A DNA stretch of 64,000 bases, from positions 1 to 64,000 of the forward strand of contig NZ_JAHUWZ010000008.1 in the NCBI RefSeq assembly GCF_019218755.1, given 5' to 3'. Position numbers and translations under genes: made by a program. Every line of letters starts with the position of its first letter. Within the stretch, counting starts at the first letter, position 1. A model generated the notes under the pieces. The model searched no databases, was not told where the DNA came from, and saw nothing but the letters and a program-made list of their open reading frames with translations. This stretch comes from Acidovorax sp. sif1233 (GTDB taxonomy: Bacteria; Pseudomonadota; Gammaproteobacteria; Burkholderiales; Burkholderiaceae_C). Below are positions 1 to 8,753 of this stretch, one piece after another.

Positions 1-930
1 CGCCCAGCCCGCGGCCGCCACGGCCACGGCACCCGCCACGGCGCCCAGGCCCGTGGACGCCCAGCGTGGCAGCGGTGGCCGCGCGCTGCGCGCCGCGGCG
101 GCCGATGCCGGTGCGTCGAACACTTCGCGCGCGGCGCGGTTGACGATGGCCCTGGTGACCTGGCGCGCCCCCGCCGCGTAGGCGCCGAGCAGCGCCCGGT
201 CGCACAGCAGGTTGATGCGCCGGGGCACGCCGTGGGAGAGCGCATGCACGCGCTGGATGGCGCGCCGCTCGAACGGGATCGGCCCGTTGAGCCCGGCCAC
301 GGCGAGGCGGTGCGCGATGTACTGCTGCGTCTCCTGCGGGGTCAGGGCGTCCAGGTGAAAGCGCGCGATCACGCGCTGGGCCAGCTGCTCCATCGAAGGC
401 CGCGCCACCATGGCGCGCAGCTCGGGCTGGCCGATGAGAATGATCTGCAGCAGCTTGCGCTCGCTGGTCTCCAGGTTGGTGAGCAGGCGCAACTGCTCCA
501 GCACGTCGGCCGCGAGGTTCTGTGCCTCGTCGATGATGAGCACGTTGTTGCGCCCCGAGGCGTGCGCGGCCAGCAGCGACGCGTTGAGCGGGTCGATGCA
601 GTCCTTGACCGTCTCCACCCCCGGCACGGCCGGCTTGTGCGGCACGCCGAACTCGTCGCAGATGGAACGCAGCAGCTCGCCCACGGTGAGCTTGGGATTG
701 AAGATGTAGGCCACGTTGCAGTTCGCCGGAATCTGCTCCAGGAAACAGCGGCACACCGTGGTCTTGCCCGTGCCCACCTCGCCGGTGAGCAGCACGAAGC
801 CGCCGCCCGCGTCCAGCCCATACAGGAGGTGCGCCAGCGCCTCGCGGTGCCGCTCGCTCATGAACAGGTAGCGCGGGTCCGGTGCTATGGAAAACGGGGG
901 ATGCTGAAGACCGAAAAACGGGGCGTACAT
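1..930 (-). CDS. ExeA/GspA-like AAA ATPase (3' end beyond window)
   Basis: The frame begins with ATG at 930 and stays open to the window edge, so 310 codons of the N-terminal part are visible and the C-terminus is missing. The start MYAPFFGL and the phrase FMSERHREALAHLLYG are typical of the ExeA/GspA/MshM family of secretion- or pilus-associated ATPases. A Walker A motif (GEVGTGKTT, about residues 50-58) and a Walker B motif (VLIIDEAQNL) are present, followed by the AAA C-terminal lid. A hydrophobic Ala/Gly/Val-rich segment at the window edge (about residues 290-310) should be the single transmembrane helix preceding a periplasmic domain, as in ExeA. The family energises assembly of type II secretion or type IV pilus machinery at the peptidoglycan. 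The partner system lies outside the window, so the exact machine is unknown. Confidence 0.85.
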   Translation of the reverse strand, partial: MYAPFFGLQHPPFSIAPDPRYLFMSERHREALAHLLYGLDAGGGFVLLTGEVGTGKTTVCRCFLEQIPANCNVAYIFNPKLTVGELLRSICDEFGVPHKPAVPGVETVKDCIDPLNASLLAAHASGRNNVLIIDEAQNLAADVLEQLRLLTNLETSERKLLQIILIGQPELRAMVARPSMEQLAQRVIARFHLDALTPQETQQYIAHRLAVAGLNGPIPFERRAIQRVHALSHGVPRRINLLCDRALLGAYAAGARQVTRAIVNRAAREVFDAPASAAAARSARPPLPRWASTGLGAVAGAVAVAAAGWA

Positions 931-1167
931 GCCGTGAGGATACCGCCCCGCCATGAAACGACCCCCGGCCGTACCCGGGCACAGCGCGGGGCCTGCCCGG
1001 ACAGGGAGGCAGGGTTTCACCCACCGAGTAGTTTCCCGTAAATTGTCGTCGGCAAGACAAGATGGCGTCAAAGTGGGTCCTAGCATTGGACCCAACGCGC
1101 TGCCACAAGGCACCCAGCCGCGCCCCGGCAGCCCCCGGGCCGACACCTCTTACTTTTAGGAACCGGA

Positions 1168-3114
1168 ATGAAGACCACGTTCCCGCAATTGCTGCTCAAG
1201 CATGCCGCCGAGCGCCCCGACGCGCCGGCGCTGCGCGAAAAAGAATACGGCATCTGGCAGACCCACAGCTGGGCCGACCTGGTGCGCCTGGTGGAACAGG
1301 TGGCGGCCGGCCTGCACCTGGCGGGCCTGCAGCGCCACGAGCACATGGTGGTGATCGGCGCCAACCGCCCCCGCCTGTATGCCACCATGCTCGCGGCGCA
1401 ATCGCTGGGCGCCATTCCGGTGCCCCTGTACCAGGACGCCGTGGGCGCCGAATGCATCTTCCCCCTGAACAACGCCGAGGTGCGCTTTTGCCTGGTGGAA
1501 GACCAGGAACAGGTCGACAAGCTGCTCGAGATCCGCGCGCAGTGCCCGCAGATCTCGAACATCTTCTTTGACGATCCGCGCGGCCTGCGCAACTACGAGG
1601 AAGAAGGCCTCGCGTCGCTGGACTCGCTGATCAAGGCGGGCAAGGCGCATGCCGCCAGGAACCCCCAGTGGTTCCGCGCCGAGGTGGCCAAGGCCCAGCC
1701 CGACGATGTGGCGGCGATGTTCTTCACCTCGGGCACCACGGGCAACCCCAAGGGCGTGGTGCACACCCACAGCACGCTGCTGGACCGCGCATCCGCGGGC
1801 GCCGAGTTCGACAAGCTCACCAGCAGCGAAGAGGTGCTGGCCTACCTGCCCCCGGCCTGGATCGGCCAGAACATCTTCAGCTACGCGCAGTGGCTGGCTT
1901 GCGGCTACGTGGTGAACTGCCCCGAGTCGGCCAGCACCGTGACCATCGACCTGAAGGAAGTGGGCCCCACCTACTACTTCGCGCCACCACGCATCTTCGA
2001 AGGCCTGCTCACCAGCGTGATGATCCGCATGGAAGACGCGGGCACCCTCAAGCGCAAGATGTTCCAGGCCTGCATGGCCGTGGCCCAGCGCGTGGGCCCC
2101 GCGCTCATGGACGGCCTGCCGGTGGGCACGCTCGACCGCATCAAGTACGCCCTGGGCAACCTGCTGGTGTACGGCCCGCTGCGCAACAACCTGGGTTTCA
2201 GCCGCGTGCGCGTGGCCTACACGGCGGGCGAGGCCATCGGGCCCGACCTGTTCACCTTCTACCGCTCCATCGGCATCAACTTGAAGCAGCTGTACGGCTC
2301 CACCGAGACCGCCGTGTTCGTGTGCCTGCAGCCCGACAACCAGGCGCGCGCCGACACCGTGGGCGTGCCCATCCGGGGCGTGGAGATCAAGGTCGCCGAC
2401 AACGGCGAGATCCTGGTCAAGTCCGCCGGCCTGCTCAAGGAGTACTACAAGAACCCCAAGGCCACGGCCGAGGTGCTCACGGCCGACGGCTGGTACCACA
2501 CGAGCGACGCGGGCTTCCTCGACGCGCAGGGCCACTTGAAGATCATCGACCGCGTCAAGGACGTGGGCCGCATCAAGGGCGGCGCCAACGACGGCGCCAT
2601 GTTCGCGCCCAAGTACGTGGAGAACAAGCTCAAGTTCTTCCCGCACATCAAGGAAGTCGTCGCCCTGGGCGACGGCCGCGAGAAGGTGTGCGTGATGGTC
2701 AACATCGACTTCGACGCCGTGGGCAACTGGGCCGAGCGCCGCAACCTGCCCTACGCGGGCTACACCGACCTGGCGCAAAAGCCCGACGTGTACGAGCTGA
2801 TCCGCGAGTGCGTCGAGAAGGTCAACGCCGACCTCGCCACCGATTCCATGCTGGCGGGCAGCCAGGTCAGCCGCTTCCTGGTGCTGCACAAGGAACTCGA
2901 TGCCGACGACGGCGAGCTCACGCGCACCAACAAGGTCCGCCGCGGCTTCATCGCCGAGAAATACGGCGTGCTCGTGGACGCTCTCTACGCGGGCCGCACC
3001 GAGCAGTACATCGAGACCCAGGTCAAGTTCGAGGACGGCCGTACCGGCAGCGTGAGCGCCACCCTGAAGCTGTCGGACACCAAGACCTTCGCGCCGGTGA
3101 AAAAGGCCGCATGA
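1168..3114 (+). CDS. AMP-dependent acyl-CoA synthetase (long-chain type)
   Basis: This 648-residue protein has the length and layout of long-chain acyl-CoA synthetases, which activate a carboxylic acid as acyl-AMP and then form the CoA thioester. The P-loop-like AMP-binding motif TSGTTGNPKG lies at residues 187-196, the second motif YGSTETAVF near 380, and the hinge motif (SDAGFLDAQGHLKIIDR) near 450. It is the first gene of a plus-strand run that continues with ABC importer genes; the next start lies 37 bp downstream, so co-transcription is likely. A Shine-Dalgarno-like AGGAA precedes the ATG. The context suggests that it activates the acid imported by the transporter, but chain length or aromaticity cannot be read from the sequence. 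Confidence 0.88.
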   Translation: MKTTFPQLLLKHAAERPDAPALREKEYGIWQTHSWADLVRLVEQVAAGLHLAGLQRHEHMVVIGANRPRLYATMLAAQSLGAIPVPLYQDAVGAECIFPLNNAEVRFCLVEDQEQVDKLLEIRAQCPQISNIFFDDPRGLRNYEEEGLASLDSLIKAGKAHAARNPQWFRAEVAKAQPDDVAAMFFTSGTTGNPKGVVHTHSTLLDRASAGAEFDKLTSSEEVLAYLPPAWIGQNIFSYAQWLACGYVVNCPESASTVTIDLKEVGPTYYFAPPRIFEGLLTSVMIRMEDAGTLKRKMFQACMAVAQRVGPALMDGLPVGTLDRIKYALGNLLVYGPLRNNLGFSRVRVAYTAGEAIGPDLFTFYRSIGINLKQLYGSTETAVFVCLQPDNQARADTVGVPIRGVEIKVADNGEILVKSAGLLKEYYKNPKATAEVLTADGWYHTSDAGFLDAQGHLKIIDRVKDVGRIKGGANDGAMFAPKYVENKLKFFPHIKEVVALGDGREKVCVMVNIDFDAVGNWAERRNLPYAGYTDLAQKPDVYELIRECVEKVNADLATDSMLAGSQVSRFLVLHKELDADDGELTRTNKVRRGFIAEKYGVLVDALYAGRTEQYIETQVKFEDGRTGSVSATLKLSDTKTFAPVKKAA

Positions 3115-3151
3115 CCCCGCACCCCACCCATTGAGTCCAGGCATTCAATCC

Positions 3152-3937
3152 ATGACCAAAAAGAAGATCGGTGACGTCATCCTCGACGTCAAGAACATCA
3201 GCCTGCGGTTTGGCGGTGTGAAGGCGCTGACGGACATCTCGTTCAACGTCAAGGAGCACGAGATCCGCGCCATCATCGGCCCCAACGGCGCGGGCAAGAG
3301 CTCCATGCTCAACTGCATCAACGGCGTGTACACGCCGCAGGACGGCTCCATCACCTTCCGCGGCAAGACCTTCTCGCACATGAACTCGCGCCAGGTGGCC
3401 GAGATGGGCGTGGCGCGCACGTTCCAGAACCTGGCGCTGTTCAAGGGCATGAGCGTGATCGACAACATCATGACCGGGCGCAACCTCAAGATCAAAAGCA
3501 ACCTGCTGATGCAGGCGCTGCGCATCGGCCCGGCCGAGCGCGAGGAGATCCGCCACCGCGAATACGTCGAGCACATCATCGACTTCCTGGAAATCCAGGC
3601 CTTCCGCAAGACCCCCGTGGGCCAGCTGCCCTACGGCCTGCAAAAGCGCGTGGACCTGGGCCGGGCCCTGGCCATGGAGCCCCAGGTGCTGCTGCTCGAC
3701 GAGCCCATGGCCGGCATGAACGTGGAAGAGAAGCAGGACATGTGCCGCTTCATCCTCGACGTGAACGACGAGTTCGGCACCACCATCGTGCTCATCGAGC
3801 ACGACATGGGCGTGGTGATGGACATCAGCGACCGGGTGGTGGTGCTCGACTACGGCAAGAAGATCGGCGACGGCAGCCCCGACGAAGTGCGCAACAACGA
3901 AGACGTGATCAGTGCCTATCTGGGCACGAGCCACTAA
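3152..3937 (+). CDS. Branched-chain-type ABC transporter ATPase (LivG-like)
   Basis: This 261-residue cytoplasmic ATPase of the HAAT (branched-chain amino acid) importer class has Walker A GPNGAGKSS at residues 43-51. The degenerate signature LPYGLQKRVDLGRAL is characteristic of LivG-type subunits, and Walker B is VLLLDEPMAGM. I prefer the ATG at 3152, which gives MTKKKIGDV; an in-frame TTG at 3131 would add seven residues without a better ribosome site. It lies between the acyl-CoA synthetase and two permease genes. With the LivF-like ATPase encoded at 7733 it should form the heterodimeric motor of one importer. Confidence 0.92.
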   Translation: MTKKKIGDVILDVKNISLRFGGVKALTDISFNVKEHEIRAIIGPNGAGKSSMLNCINGVYTPQDGSITFRGKTFSHMNSRQVAEMGVARTFQNLALFKGMSVIDNIMTGRNLKIKSNLLMQALRIGPAEREEIRHREYVEHIIDFLEIQAFRKTPVGQLPYGLQKRVDLGRALAMEPQVLLLDEPMAGMNVEEKQDMCRFILDVNDEFGTTIVLIEHDMGVVMDISDRVVVLDYGKKIGDGSPDEVRNNEDVISAYLGTSH

Positions 3938-3955
3938 GGGCGGGAGAAAAAAACA

Positions 3956-4885
3956 ATGGCATTCTTTCTCGAAACACTGATCGGCGGCCTCATGGCCGGC
4001 ATGCTGTATTCGCTGGTGGCGCTGGGCTTCGTGCTGATCTACAAGGCATCGGGCGTCTTCAACTTCGCGCAGGGCGCGATGGTGCTGTTCGCCGCGCTGG
4101 CCATGGCCCGCTTTGCCGAGTGGATTCCCAAGTGGACGGGCATCAGCAGCCCCATCGTGGCCAACCTCGCGGCCTTCGTGATCGCGGGCGCCATCATGTT
4201 CGTGGTGGCCTGGCTGATCGAGAAGCTGGTGCTGCGCCACCTGGTGAACCAGGAAGGCGCCACGCTGCTCATGGCCACGCTGGGCATCACCTACTTCATG
4301 GAAGGCCTGGGCCAGACGCTGTTTGGCAGCGACATCTACAAGATCGACGTGGGCATGCCCAAGGACCCGATCTTCATGCTGGACAGCCTCTTCCAGGGCG
4401 GCATCCTGGTGAACAAGGAAGACGTGATCGCCGCCGCCATCGCCGCCGCACTGGTGGCGCTGCTGTCGGTGTTCTTCCAGAAGACGTCCACCGGCCGCGC
4501 CCTGCGCGCCGTGGCGGACGACCACCAGGCCGCGCAATCCATCGGCATTCCGCTCAACCGCATCTGGGTGATCGTATGGTGCGTGGCCGGCGTCGTGGCT
4601 CTGGTGGCCGGGATGATCTGGGGCAGCAAGCTCGGGGTGCAGTTCTCGCTGACCACGGTGGCGCTGCGAGCGCTGCCGGTGGTGATCCTGGGCGGCCTCA
4701 CGTCCGTGCCCGGCGCCATCATCGGCGGGCTGATCATCGGCGTGGGCGAGAAGCTGTCCGAGGTGTACCTGGGCCCGTTCGTGGGCGGGGGCATCGAGAT
4801 CTGGTTCGCGTATGTGCTGGCGCTGGTGTTCCTTCTGTTCAGACCGCAAGGTTTGTTCGGGGAGAAGATCATCGACCGCGTGTAA
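3956..4885 (+). CDS. Branched-chain-type ABC transporter permease (LivH-like)
   Basis: This 309-residue integral membrane protein is the LivH-type inner-membrane permease of the importer. Its N-terminus (FLETLIGGLMAGMLYSLVAL) and the phrases NFAQGAMVL and ALPVVILGGLTSVPGAIIGG are hallmarks of the family. About eight to nine hydrophobic segments are visible. It starts 18 bp after the LivG-like gene, with GGGAG upstream of the ATG, and is followed 28 bp later by the second permease. It is slightly longer than a typical LivH. The imported compound is unknown; the flanking CoA ligases suggest a carboxylic acid rather than an amino acid. Confidence 0.92.
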   Translation: MAFFLETLIGGLMAGMLYSLVALGFVLIYKASGVFNFAQGAMVLFAALAMARFAEWIPKWTGISSPIVANLAAFVIAGAIMFVVAWLIEKLVLRHLVNQEGATLLMATLGITYFMEGLGQTLFGSDIYKIDVGMPKDPIFMLDSLFQGGILVNKEDVIAAAIAAALVALLSVFFQKTSTGRALRAVADDHQAAQSIGIPLNRIWVIVWCVAGVVALVAGMIWGSKLGVQFSLTTVALRALPVVILGGLTSVPGAIIGGLIIGVGEKLSEVYLGPFVGGGIEIWFAYVLALVFLLFRPQGLFGEKIIDRV

Positions 4886-4913
4886 CCCATAACAACAAGA
4901 ACAGGAAACTTCC

Positions 4914-5990
4914 ATGCTCTACCGCGAAAACGGCCAGTTCAAGACCAGCTACCGCGCCGACCAGCAGATCTTCCCCATCGCGCAGGACCGCATCGCCATC
5001 GCGCTGCTGCTGGCCGTCGCCTTCCTGGTCGTGCCCATGCTGGCCAGCGACTACATCTTCCGCGCCATCCTGATTCCCTTCGTCATCATGGCGCTGGCGG
5101 CCCTGGGGGTGAACATCCTCGTGGGCTACTGCGGCCAGATCTCGCTGGGCTCGGGCGCGTTCATGGCGGTGGGGGCCTATGGCGCCTACAACTTCTTCGT
5201 GCGCTTTCCGGGCATGCCGCTGATTCCGGCGCTGATCCTGGGCGGCCTGTGCGCCACGTTCTTCGGCATCCTGTTCGGGCTGCCCAGCCTGCGCGTCAAG
5301 GGCCTGTACCTGGCGGTGGCCACCCTGGCCGCGCAGTTCTTCTCCGACTGGATGTTCCTGCGCATCAAGTGGTTCACCAACAACTCGGACTCGGGCTCGG
5401 TGTCGGTGAACAACCTGCAGGTCTTCGGCCTGCCCATCGAGAGCGCCACCAGCAAGTACCTGTTCTGCCTGGCCCTGCTGGTCGTCGTGGCCCTGCTGGC
5501 CAAGAACCTGGTGCGTGGCGCCATCGGCCGCGAATGGATGGCCATCCGCGACATGGACGTGGCGGCGGCCGTGATCGGCATCCGCCCCATGTACGCCAAG
5601 CTCAGCGCCTTCGCCGTGAGCTCCTTCATCGTGGGCATGGCCGGCGCGCTGTGGGCCTTCGTGCACCTGGGCGCGTGGGAGCCCGCGGCCTTCTCGGTGG
5701 AAATCTCGTTCCGCCTCCTGTTCATGGTGATCATCGGCGGCCTGGGCTCCATCTCCGGGGGGTTCTTTGGCGCCGCCTTCATCGTGGTGCTGCCCATCGT
5801 GCTCAACCAGTTCCTGCCAGCCTTCATGGGCCTGTTCGGCATCGAGGTGTCCACCGCCGGTGTCTCGCACGCCGAGCTGATGATCTTCGGCGCGCTGATC
5901 GTGTGGTTCCTGATCGTGGAGCCGCATGGCTTGGCCAAGCTGTGGTCCACCGCCAAGCAGAAGCTGCGCCTGTGGCCCTTCCCGCATTGA
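4914..5990 (+). CDS. Branched-chain-type ABC transporter permease (LivM-like)
   Basis: This 358-residue LivM-type permease pairs with the LivH-like subunit to form the membrane channel of the importer. The conserved stretch NILVGYCGQISLGSGAFMAVGAY near residues 65-85 and the C-terminal LLFMVIIGGLGSISGGFFGAAF are diagnostic. The N-terminal 35 residues are hydrophilic, followed by multiple membrane segments. AGGAAACTTCC precedes the ATG at 4914. The gene ends at 5990 and is followed by a 187 bp gap filled by a hairpin repeat before the binding-protein gene, which may uncouple expression of the binding protein from that of the permeases. Confidence 0.92.
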   Translation: MLYRENGQFKTSYRADQQIFPIAQDRIAIALLLAVAFLVVPMLASDYIFRAILIPFVIMALAALGVNILVGYCGQISLGSGAFMAVGAYGAYNFFVRFPGMPLIPALILGGLCATFFGILFGLPSLRVKGLYLAVATLAAQFFSDWMFLRIKWFTNNSDSGSVSVNNLQVFGLPIESATSKYLFCLALLVVVALLAKNLVRGAIGREWMAIRDMDVAAAVIGIRPMYAKLSAFAVSSFIVGMAGALWAFVHLGAWEPAAFSVEISFRLLFMVIIGGLGSISGGFFGAAFIVVLPIVLNQFLPAFMGLFGIEVSTAGVSHAELMIFGALIVWFLIVEPHGLAKLWSTAKQKLRLWPFPH

Positions 5991-6000
5991 TTGATATGCA

Positions 6001-6095
6001 CCCCCCGATTCGCTTCGCGCCTTCCCCCTCTCCTTCGGGAGGGGGACGCCACCGGTGGCCTGGCAAAGCCAGTTCCACGGTGGCGCTGGCCTCGT
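6001..6095 (+). repeat. GC-rich intergenic hairpin repeat, family 2, copy 1
   Basis: A stretch of about 95 bp between the LivM-like gene and the binding-protein gene. It contains a C-run/G-run hairpin (CCCCCTCTCC, loop TTCG, GGAGGGGG) and then the perfect 12-bp palindrome GCCACCGGTGGC at 6048-6059. Related copies lie at 7515, 8550, 10003, 45401 (reverse) and 56411 (reverse). All are outside genes. A role in mRNA stability or partial termination is inferred. Confidence 0.75.
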
Positions 6096-6177
6096 GCATG
6101 CCAGTGCAAAGCTCGCAGCCCTTGAATCCGTCGGTTTCTTCCCCGTGCTTCAACACATTCATCCAAAGGAGACATCC

Positions 6178-7506
6178 ATGAAGCTTTCGAAACTCGTGAT
6201 CGCCGCTGCCGTGGTCGCCGCCGGTGCGTCGACCATCACCACCAGTGCCTTCGCACAAGCCAAGGAGCAGTTCTTCCCGCTGCTGTCGTACCGCACCGGC
6301 CCCTACGCGCCCAACGGCGTGCCATGGGCCAACGGCAAGCAGGACTACATCAAGATGATCAACGCCCGCGACGGCGGCATCAACGGCGTGAAGCTCACCT
6401 TTGAAGAATGCGAAACCGGCTACGCCACCGACCGTGGCGTGGAGTGCTACGAGCGCCTGAAGGGGCGCCCCGGCGTGTCGCTGTTCGACCCGCAGGCCAC
6501 CGGCATCACCTTCGCGCTGACCGAGAAGGCCCCCGTGGACAAGATCCCGCTGATGACGCTGGGCTACGGCCTGTCGGTGGCGCAGGACGGCCAGGCGTTC
6601 AAATGGAACTTCCCCTTCATGGGCAGCTACTGGACCGGCGCCGACATCCTGATCCAGCACATCGGCAAGGCCGCGGGCGGCATGGACAAGCTCAAGGGCA
6701 AGAAGATCGCCCTGGTGTACCACGACAGCCCGTTCGGCAAGGAGCCGATCCCGCTGCTGCAGGAACGCTCCAAGATGCATGGCTTCGAGCTGCAGATGCT
6801 GCCCGTGACCGCGCCCGGCGTGGAGCAGAAAGCCACCTGGCTGCAGGTGCGCCAGAGCCGCCCCGACTACGTGCTGCTGTGGGGCTGGGGCGTGATGAAC
6901 TCCACCGCCCTCAAGGAAGCACAGGCCACCGGCTATCCGCGCGACAAGATGTATGGCGTGTGGTGGGCTGGCGCCGAGCCGGACGTGCGTGACGTGGGCG
7001 AAGGCGCCAAGGGCTACAACGCGCTGGCCTTGAACACCTCGGGCCAGCAGCCCAAGGTGATCCAGGACATCCTGAAGAACGTGCACGACAAGGGCCAGGG
7101 CACGGGACCCAAGGACGAAGTGGGCTCGGTGCTGTACACCCGCGGCGTGATCATCCAGATGCTGGCCGTGGAATCGGTGCGCCGCGCGCAGGAGCGTTTC
7201 GGCAAGGGCAAGGTCATGACCGGCGAGCAGGTGCGCTGGGGCATGGAGAACCTGGCCCTGGACCAGAAGAAGCTCGACGCCATGGGCTTTGGCGGCGTGA
7301 TGCGCCCCCTGTCCACGAGCTGCGCCGACCACATGGGCTCCACCTGGGCCCGCGTGCACACCTGGGATGGCGCCAAGTGGAACTTCTCGTCCGACTGGTA
7401 CCAGGCCGATGAGCAGATCCTCAAGCCCATGATCAAGGCGGGCGCCGACAAGTACCTGGCCGACAAGAAGATGACGCGCCGGGATGCGGCGGACTGCCAG
7501 TCTTGA
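6178..7506 (+). CDS. ABC transporter periplasmic binding protein (HAAT class)
   Basis: This 442-residue secreted solute receptor goes with the adjacent LIV-type permeases. The start at 6178 gives a clean signal peptide (MKLSKLVIAAAVVAAGAST) with cleavage expected near AFA-QA, and AAAGGAG lies just upstream. The mature protein begins EQFFPLLSYRTGPYAPNG, which matches aromatic- or fatty-acid-associated members of the Peripla_BP_6 superfamily rather than classical LivK. It is longer than LivK (about 345 to 370 residues). The gene is flanked on both sides by family 2 hairpin repeats, unlike the other transporter genes. The ligand is unknown. Confidence 0.9.
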   Translation: MKLSKLVIAAAVVAAGASTITTSAFAQAKEQFFPLLSYRTGPYAPNGVPWANGKQDYIKMINARDGGINGVKLTFEECETGYATDRGVECYERLKGRPGVSLFDPQATGITFALTEKAPVDKIPLMTLGYGLSVAQDGQAFKWNFPFMGSYWTGADILIQHIGKAAGGMDKLKGKKIALVYHDSPFGKEPIPLLQERSKMHGFELQMLPVTAPGVEQKATWLQVRQSRPDYVLLWGWGVMNSTALKEAQATGYPRDKMYGVWWAGAEPDVRDVGEGAKGYNALALNTSGQQPKVIQDILKNVHDKGQGTGPKDEVGSVLYTRGVIIQMLAVESVRRAQERFGKGKVMTGEQVRWGMENLALDQKKLDAMGFGGVMRPLSTSCADHMGSTWARVHTWDGAKWNFSSDWYQADEQILKPMIKAGADKYLADKKMTRRDAADCQS

Positions 7507-7514
7507 TTCGGACC

Positions 7515-7630
7515 ATCCCCCTGAGGCGCTGACGCGCCTTCCCCCTTCTCTCTTAGCGCTTCGCGCTGCGGGAAGGGGGACGCCACTAGCGCGGCGGGGC
7601 GGCCCTTGCGCGGTGGCCCTGGCCTGGGCA
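7515..7630 (+). repeat. GC-rich intergenic hairpin repeat, family 2, copy 2 (variant)
   Basis: This begins with CCCCCTGAGGCGCTGACGCG, as in the copy at 8550, then diverges with an insertion before GGAAGGGGGACGCCACTAG. It fills most of the gap between the binding-protein gene and the LivF-like ATPase gene. No reading frame with coding character is seen in it. Confidence 0.65.
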
Positions 7631-7732
7631 GCGACCGTTTCAAGGGCCAGTGAACAGCGGTTGCCTCTTTGGCAGCCGCCAATCCAAAGGGTTGTGCAGC
7701 AGCTTTTTGGATTGGCACAGGAAGGCAAGACC

Positions 7733-8545
7733 ATGGACTCCAACAGCAACATCGTTCTCAACGTCAACGGCATCGAGGTCATCTACAACCACGTGATCCT
7801 CGTGCTCAAGGGCGTCTCGCTGCAGGTGCGCGAAGGCAGCATCGTGGCCATCCTGGGGGGCAACGGGGCGGGCAAGACAACCACGCTGCGCGCCATCTCC
7901 AATTTGCTCAAGGGCGAACGCGGCGAGGTCACCAAGGGCAGCATCGAGCTGCGTGGCGAGCGCATCGAGAACCTCTCGCCCGCCGACCTGGTGCAGCGCG
8001 GCGTGGTGCAGGTGATGGAGGGGCGCCACTGCTTCGCCCACCTGACGATCGAAGAGAACCTGATGACGGGCAGCTACACCCGTACCAGCAAGGCCGAGAT
8101 CGCGGCCAACCTGGAGAAGGTCTACAACTACTTTCCGCGCCTGAAGACGCGCCGCACCTCGCAGGCGGCGTACACGTCGGGCGGCGAGCAGCAGATGTGC
8201 GCCATCGGCCGCGCGCTCATGGCCAACCCCAGCATGGTGCTGCTCGACGAGCCCTCCATGGGCCTGGCACCGCAGATCGTGGAAGAGGTGTTCAACATCG
8301 TCAAGGACCTGAACACCAAGGAAAAGGTCACCTTCCTGCTGGCCGAGCAGAACACCAACATGGCGCTCAAGTACTCGGACTACGGCTACATCATGGAAAG
8401 CGGCCGCGTGGTGATGGACGGCGCCGCCAGCGACCTGGCCAGCAACGAGGACGTCAAGGAGTTCTACCTGGGCGTGGGCGGTGGTGAGCGCAAGAGCTTC
8501 AAGGATGTGAAGAGCTACAAGCGGCGCAAGCGCTGGCTGGCTTGA
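7733..8545 (+). CDS. Branched-chain-type ABC transporter ATPase (LivF-like)
   Basis: This 270-residue second ATPase of the importer has Walker A GGNGAGKTT near residues 43-51, a fully canonical signature TSGGEQQMCAIGRAL, and Walker B MVLLDEPSMGL, the usual LivF wording. The ATG at 7733, preceded by GGAAGGCAAGACC, gives MDSNSNIVLNVNG; a longer in-frame extension back into the repeat region is unlikely to be coding. The C-terminus (FKDVKSYKRRKRWLA) is longer and more basic than LivF and resembles LIV ATPases linked to CoA ligases. It should pair with the LivG-like ATPase encoded at 3152. Confidence 0.92.
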   Translation: MDSNSNIVLNVNGIEVIYNHVILVLKGVSLQVREGSIVAILGGNGAGKTTTLRAISNLLKGERGEVTKGSIELRGERIENLSPADLVQRGVVQVMEGRHCFAHLTIEENLMTGSYTRTSKAEIAANLEKVYNYFPRLKTRRTSQAAYTSGGEQQMCAIGRALMANPSMVLLDEPSMGLAPQIVEEVFNIVKDLNTKEKVTFLLAEQNTNMALKYSDYGYIMESGRVVMDGAASDLASNEDVKEFYLGVGGGERKSFKDVKSYKRRKRWLA

Positions 8546-8549
8546 CGTG

Positions 8550-8632
8550 CCCCCTGAGGCGCTGGCGCGCCTTCCCCCTCAGGGGGACGCACCCGGTGGC
8601 CTGGCGAAGCCAGTTCCACGGGTGCGCTGGCG
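8550..8632 (+). repeat. GC-rich intergenic hairpin repeat, family 2, copy 3
   Basis: CCCCCTGAG at 8550-8558 pairs perfectly with CTCAGGGGG at 8578-8586. This is followed by a second imperfect hairpin built from CACCCGGTGGCCTGGC and GCCAGTTCCACGGGTG. It starts 4 bp after the stop codon of the LivF-like gene, so it could act as a transcript 3' end or a processing site. Confidence 0.75.
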
Positions 8633-8674
8633 GGAGCAGCGCACTTTCTGAGACCACGGATGAATCCACTCCCA

Positions 8675-8730
8675 AATTCATAGCTGATTGCGATTGATGG
8701 ACAAGCGCTAGAGGCGAATTTCACTTCAAA
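8675..8730 (+). repeat. Short dispersed palindromic repeat, family 1, copy A
   Basis: Core ATAGCTGATTGCGATTGATGG followed by ACAAGCGCTAGAGGCGAATT, ending TCACTTCAAA. It matches the family pattern ATAGCT-N4-GCGCTT-N6-AAGCGC-N5-GGCC, which also occurs at 10247, 17383, 19257, 39511, 45256, 52637 and 59923. This copy is intergenic, just upstream of the PaaK-like gene. Confidence 0.75.
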
Positions 8731-8753
8731 CCACTTCACAAGGAACACCAGGC

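Noticed and set aside
1156-3144. Long open frames on the strand opposite to the acyl-CoA synthetase and many other genes
   Set aside because: They mirror high-GC real genes, have repetitive Arg/His/Ala/Gly-rich composition, no recognisable motifs and no ribosome sites.
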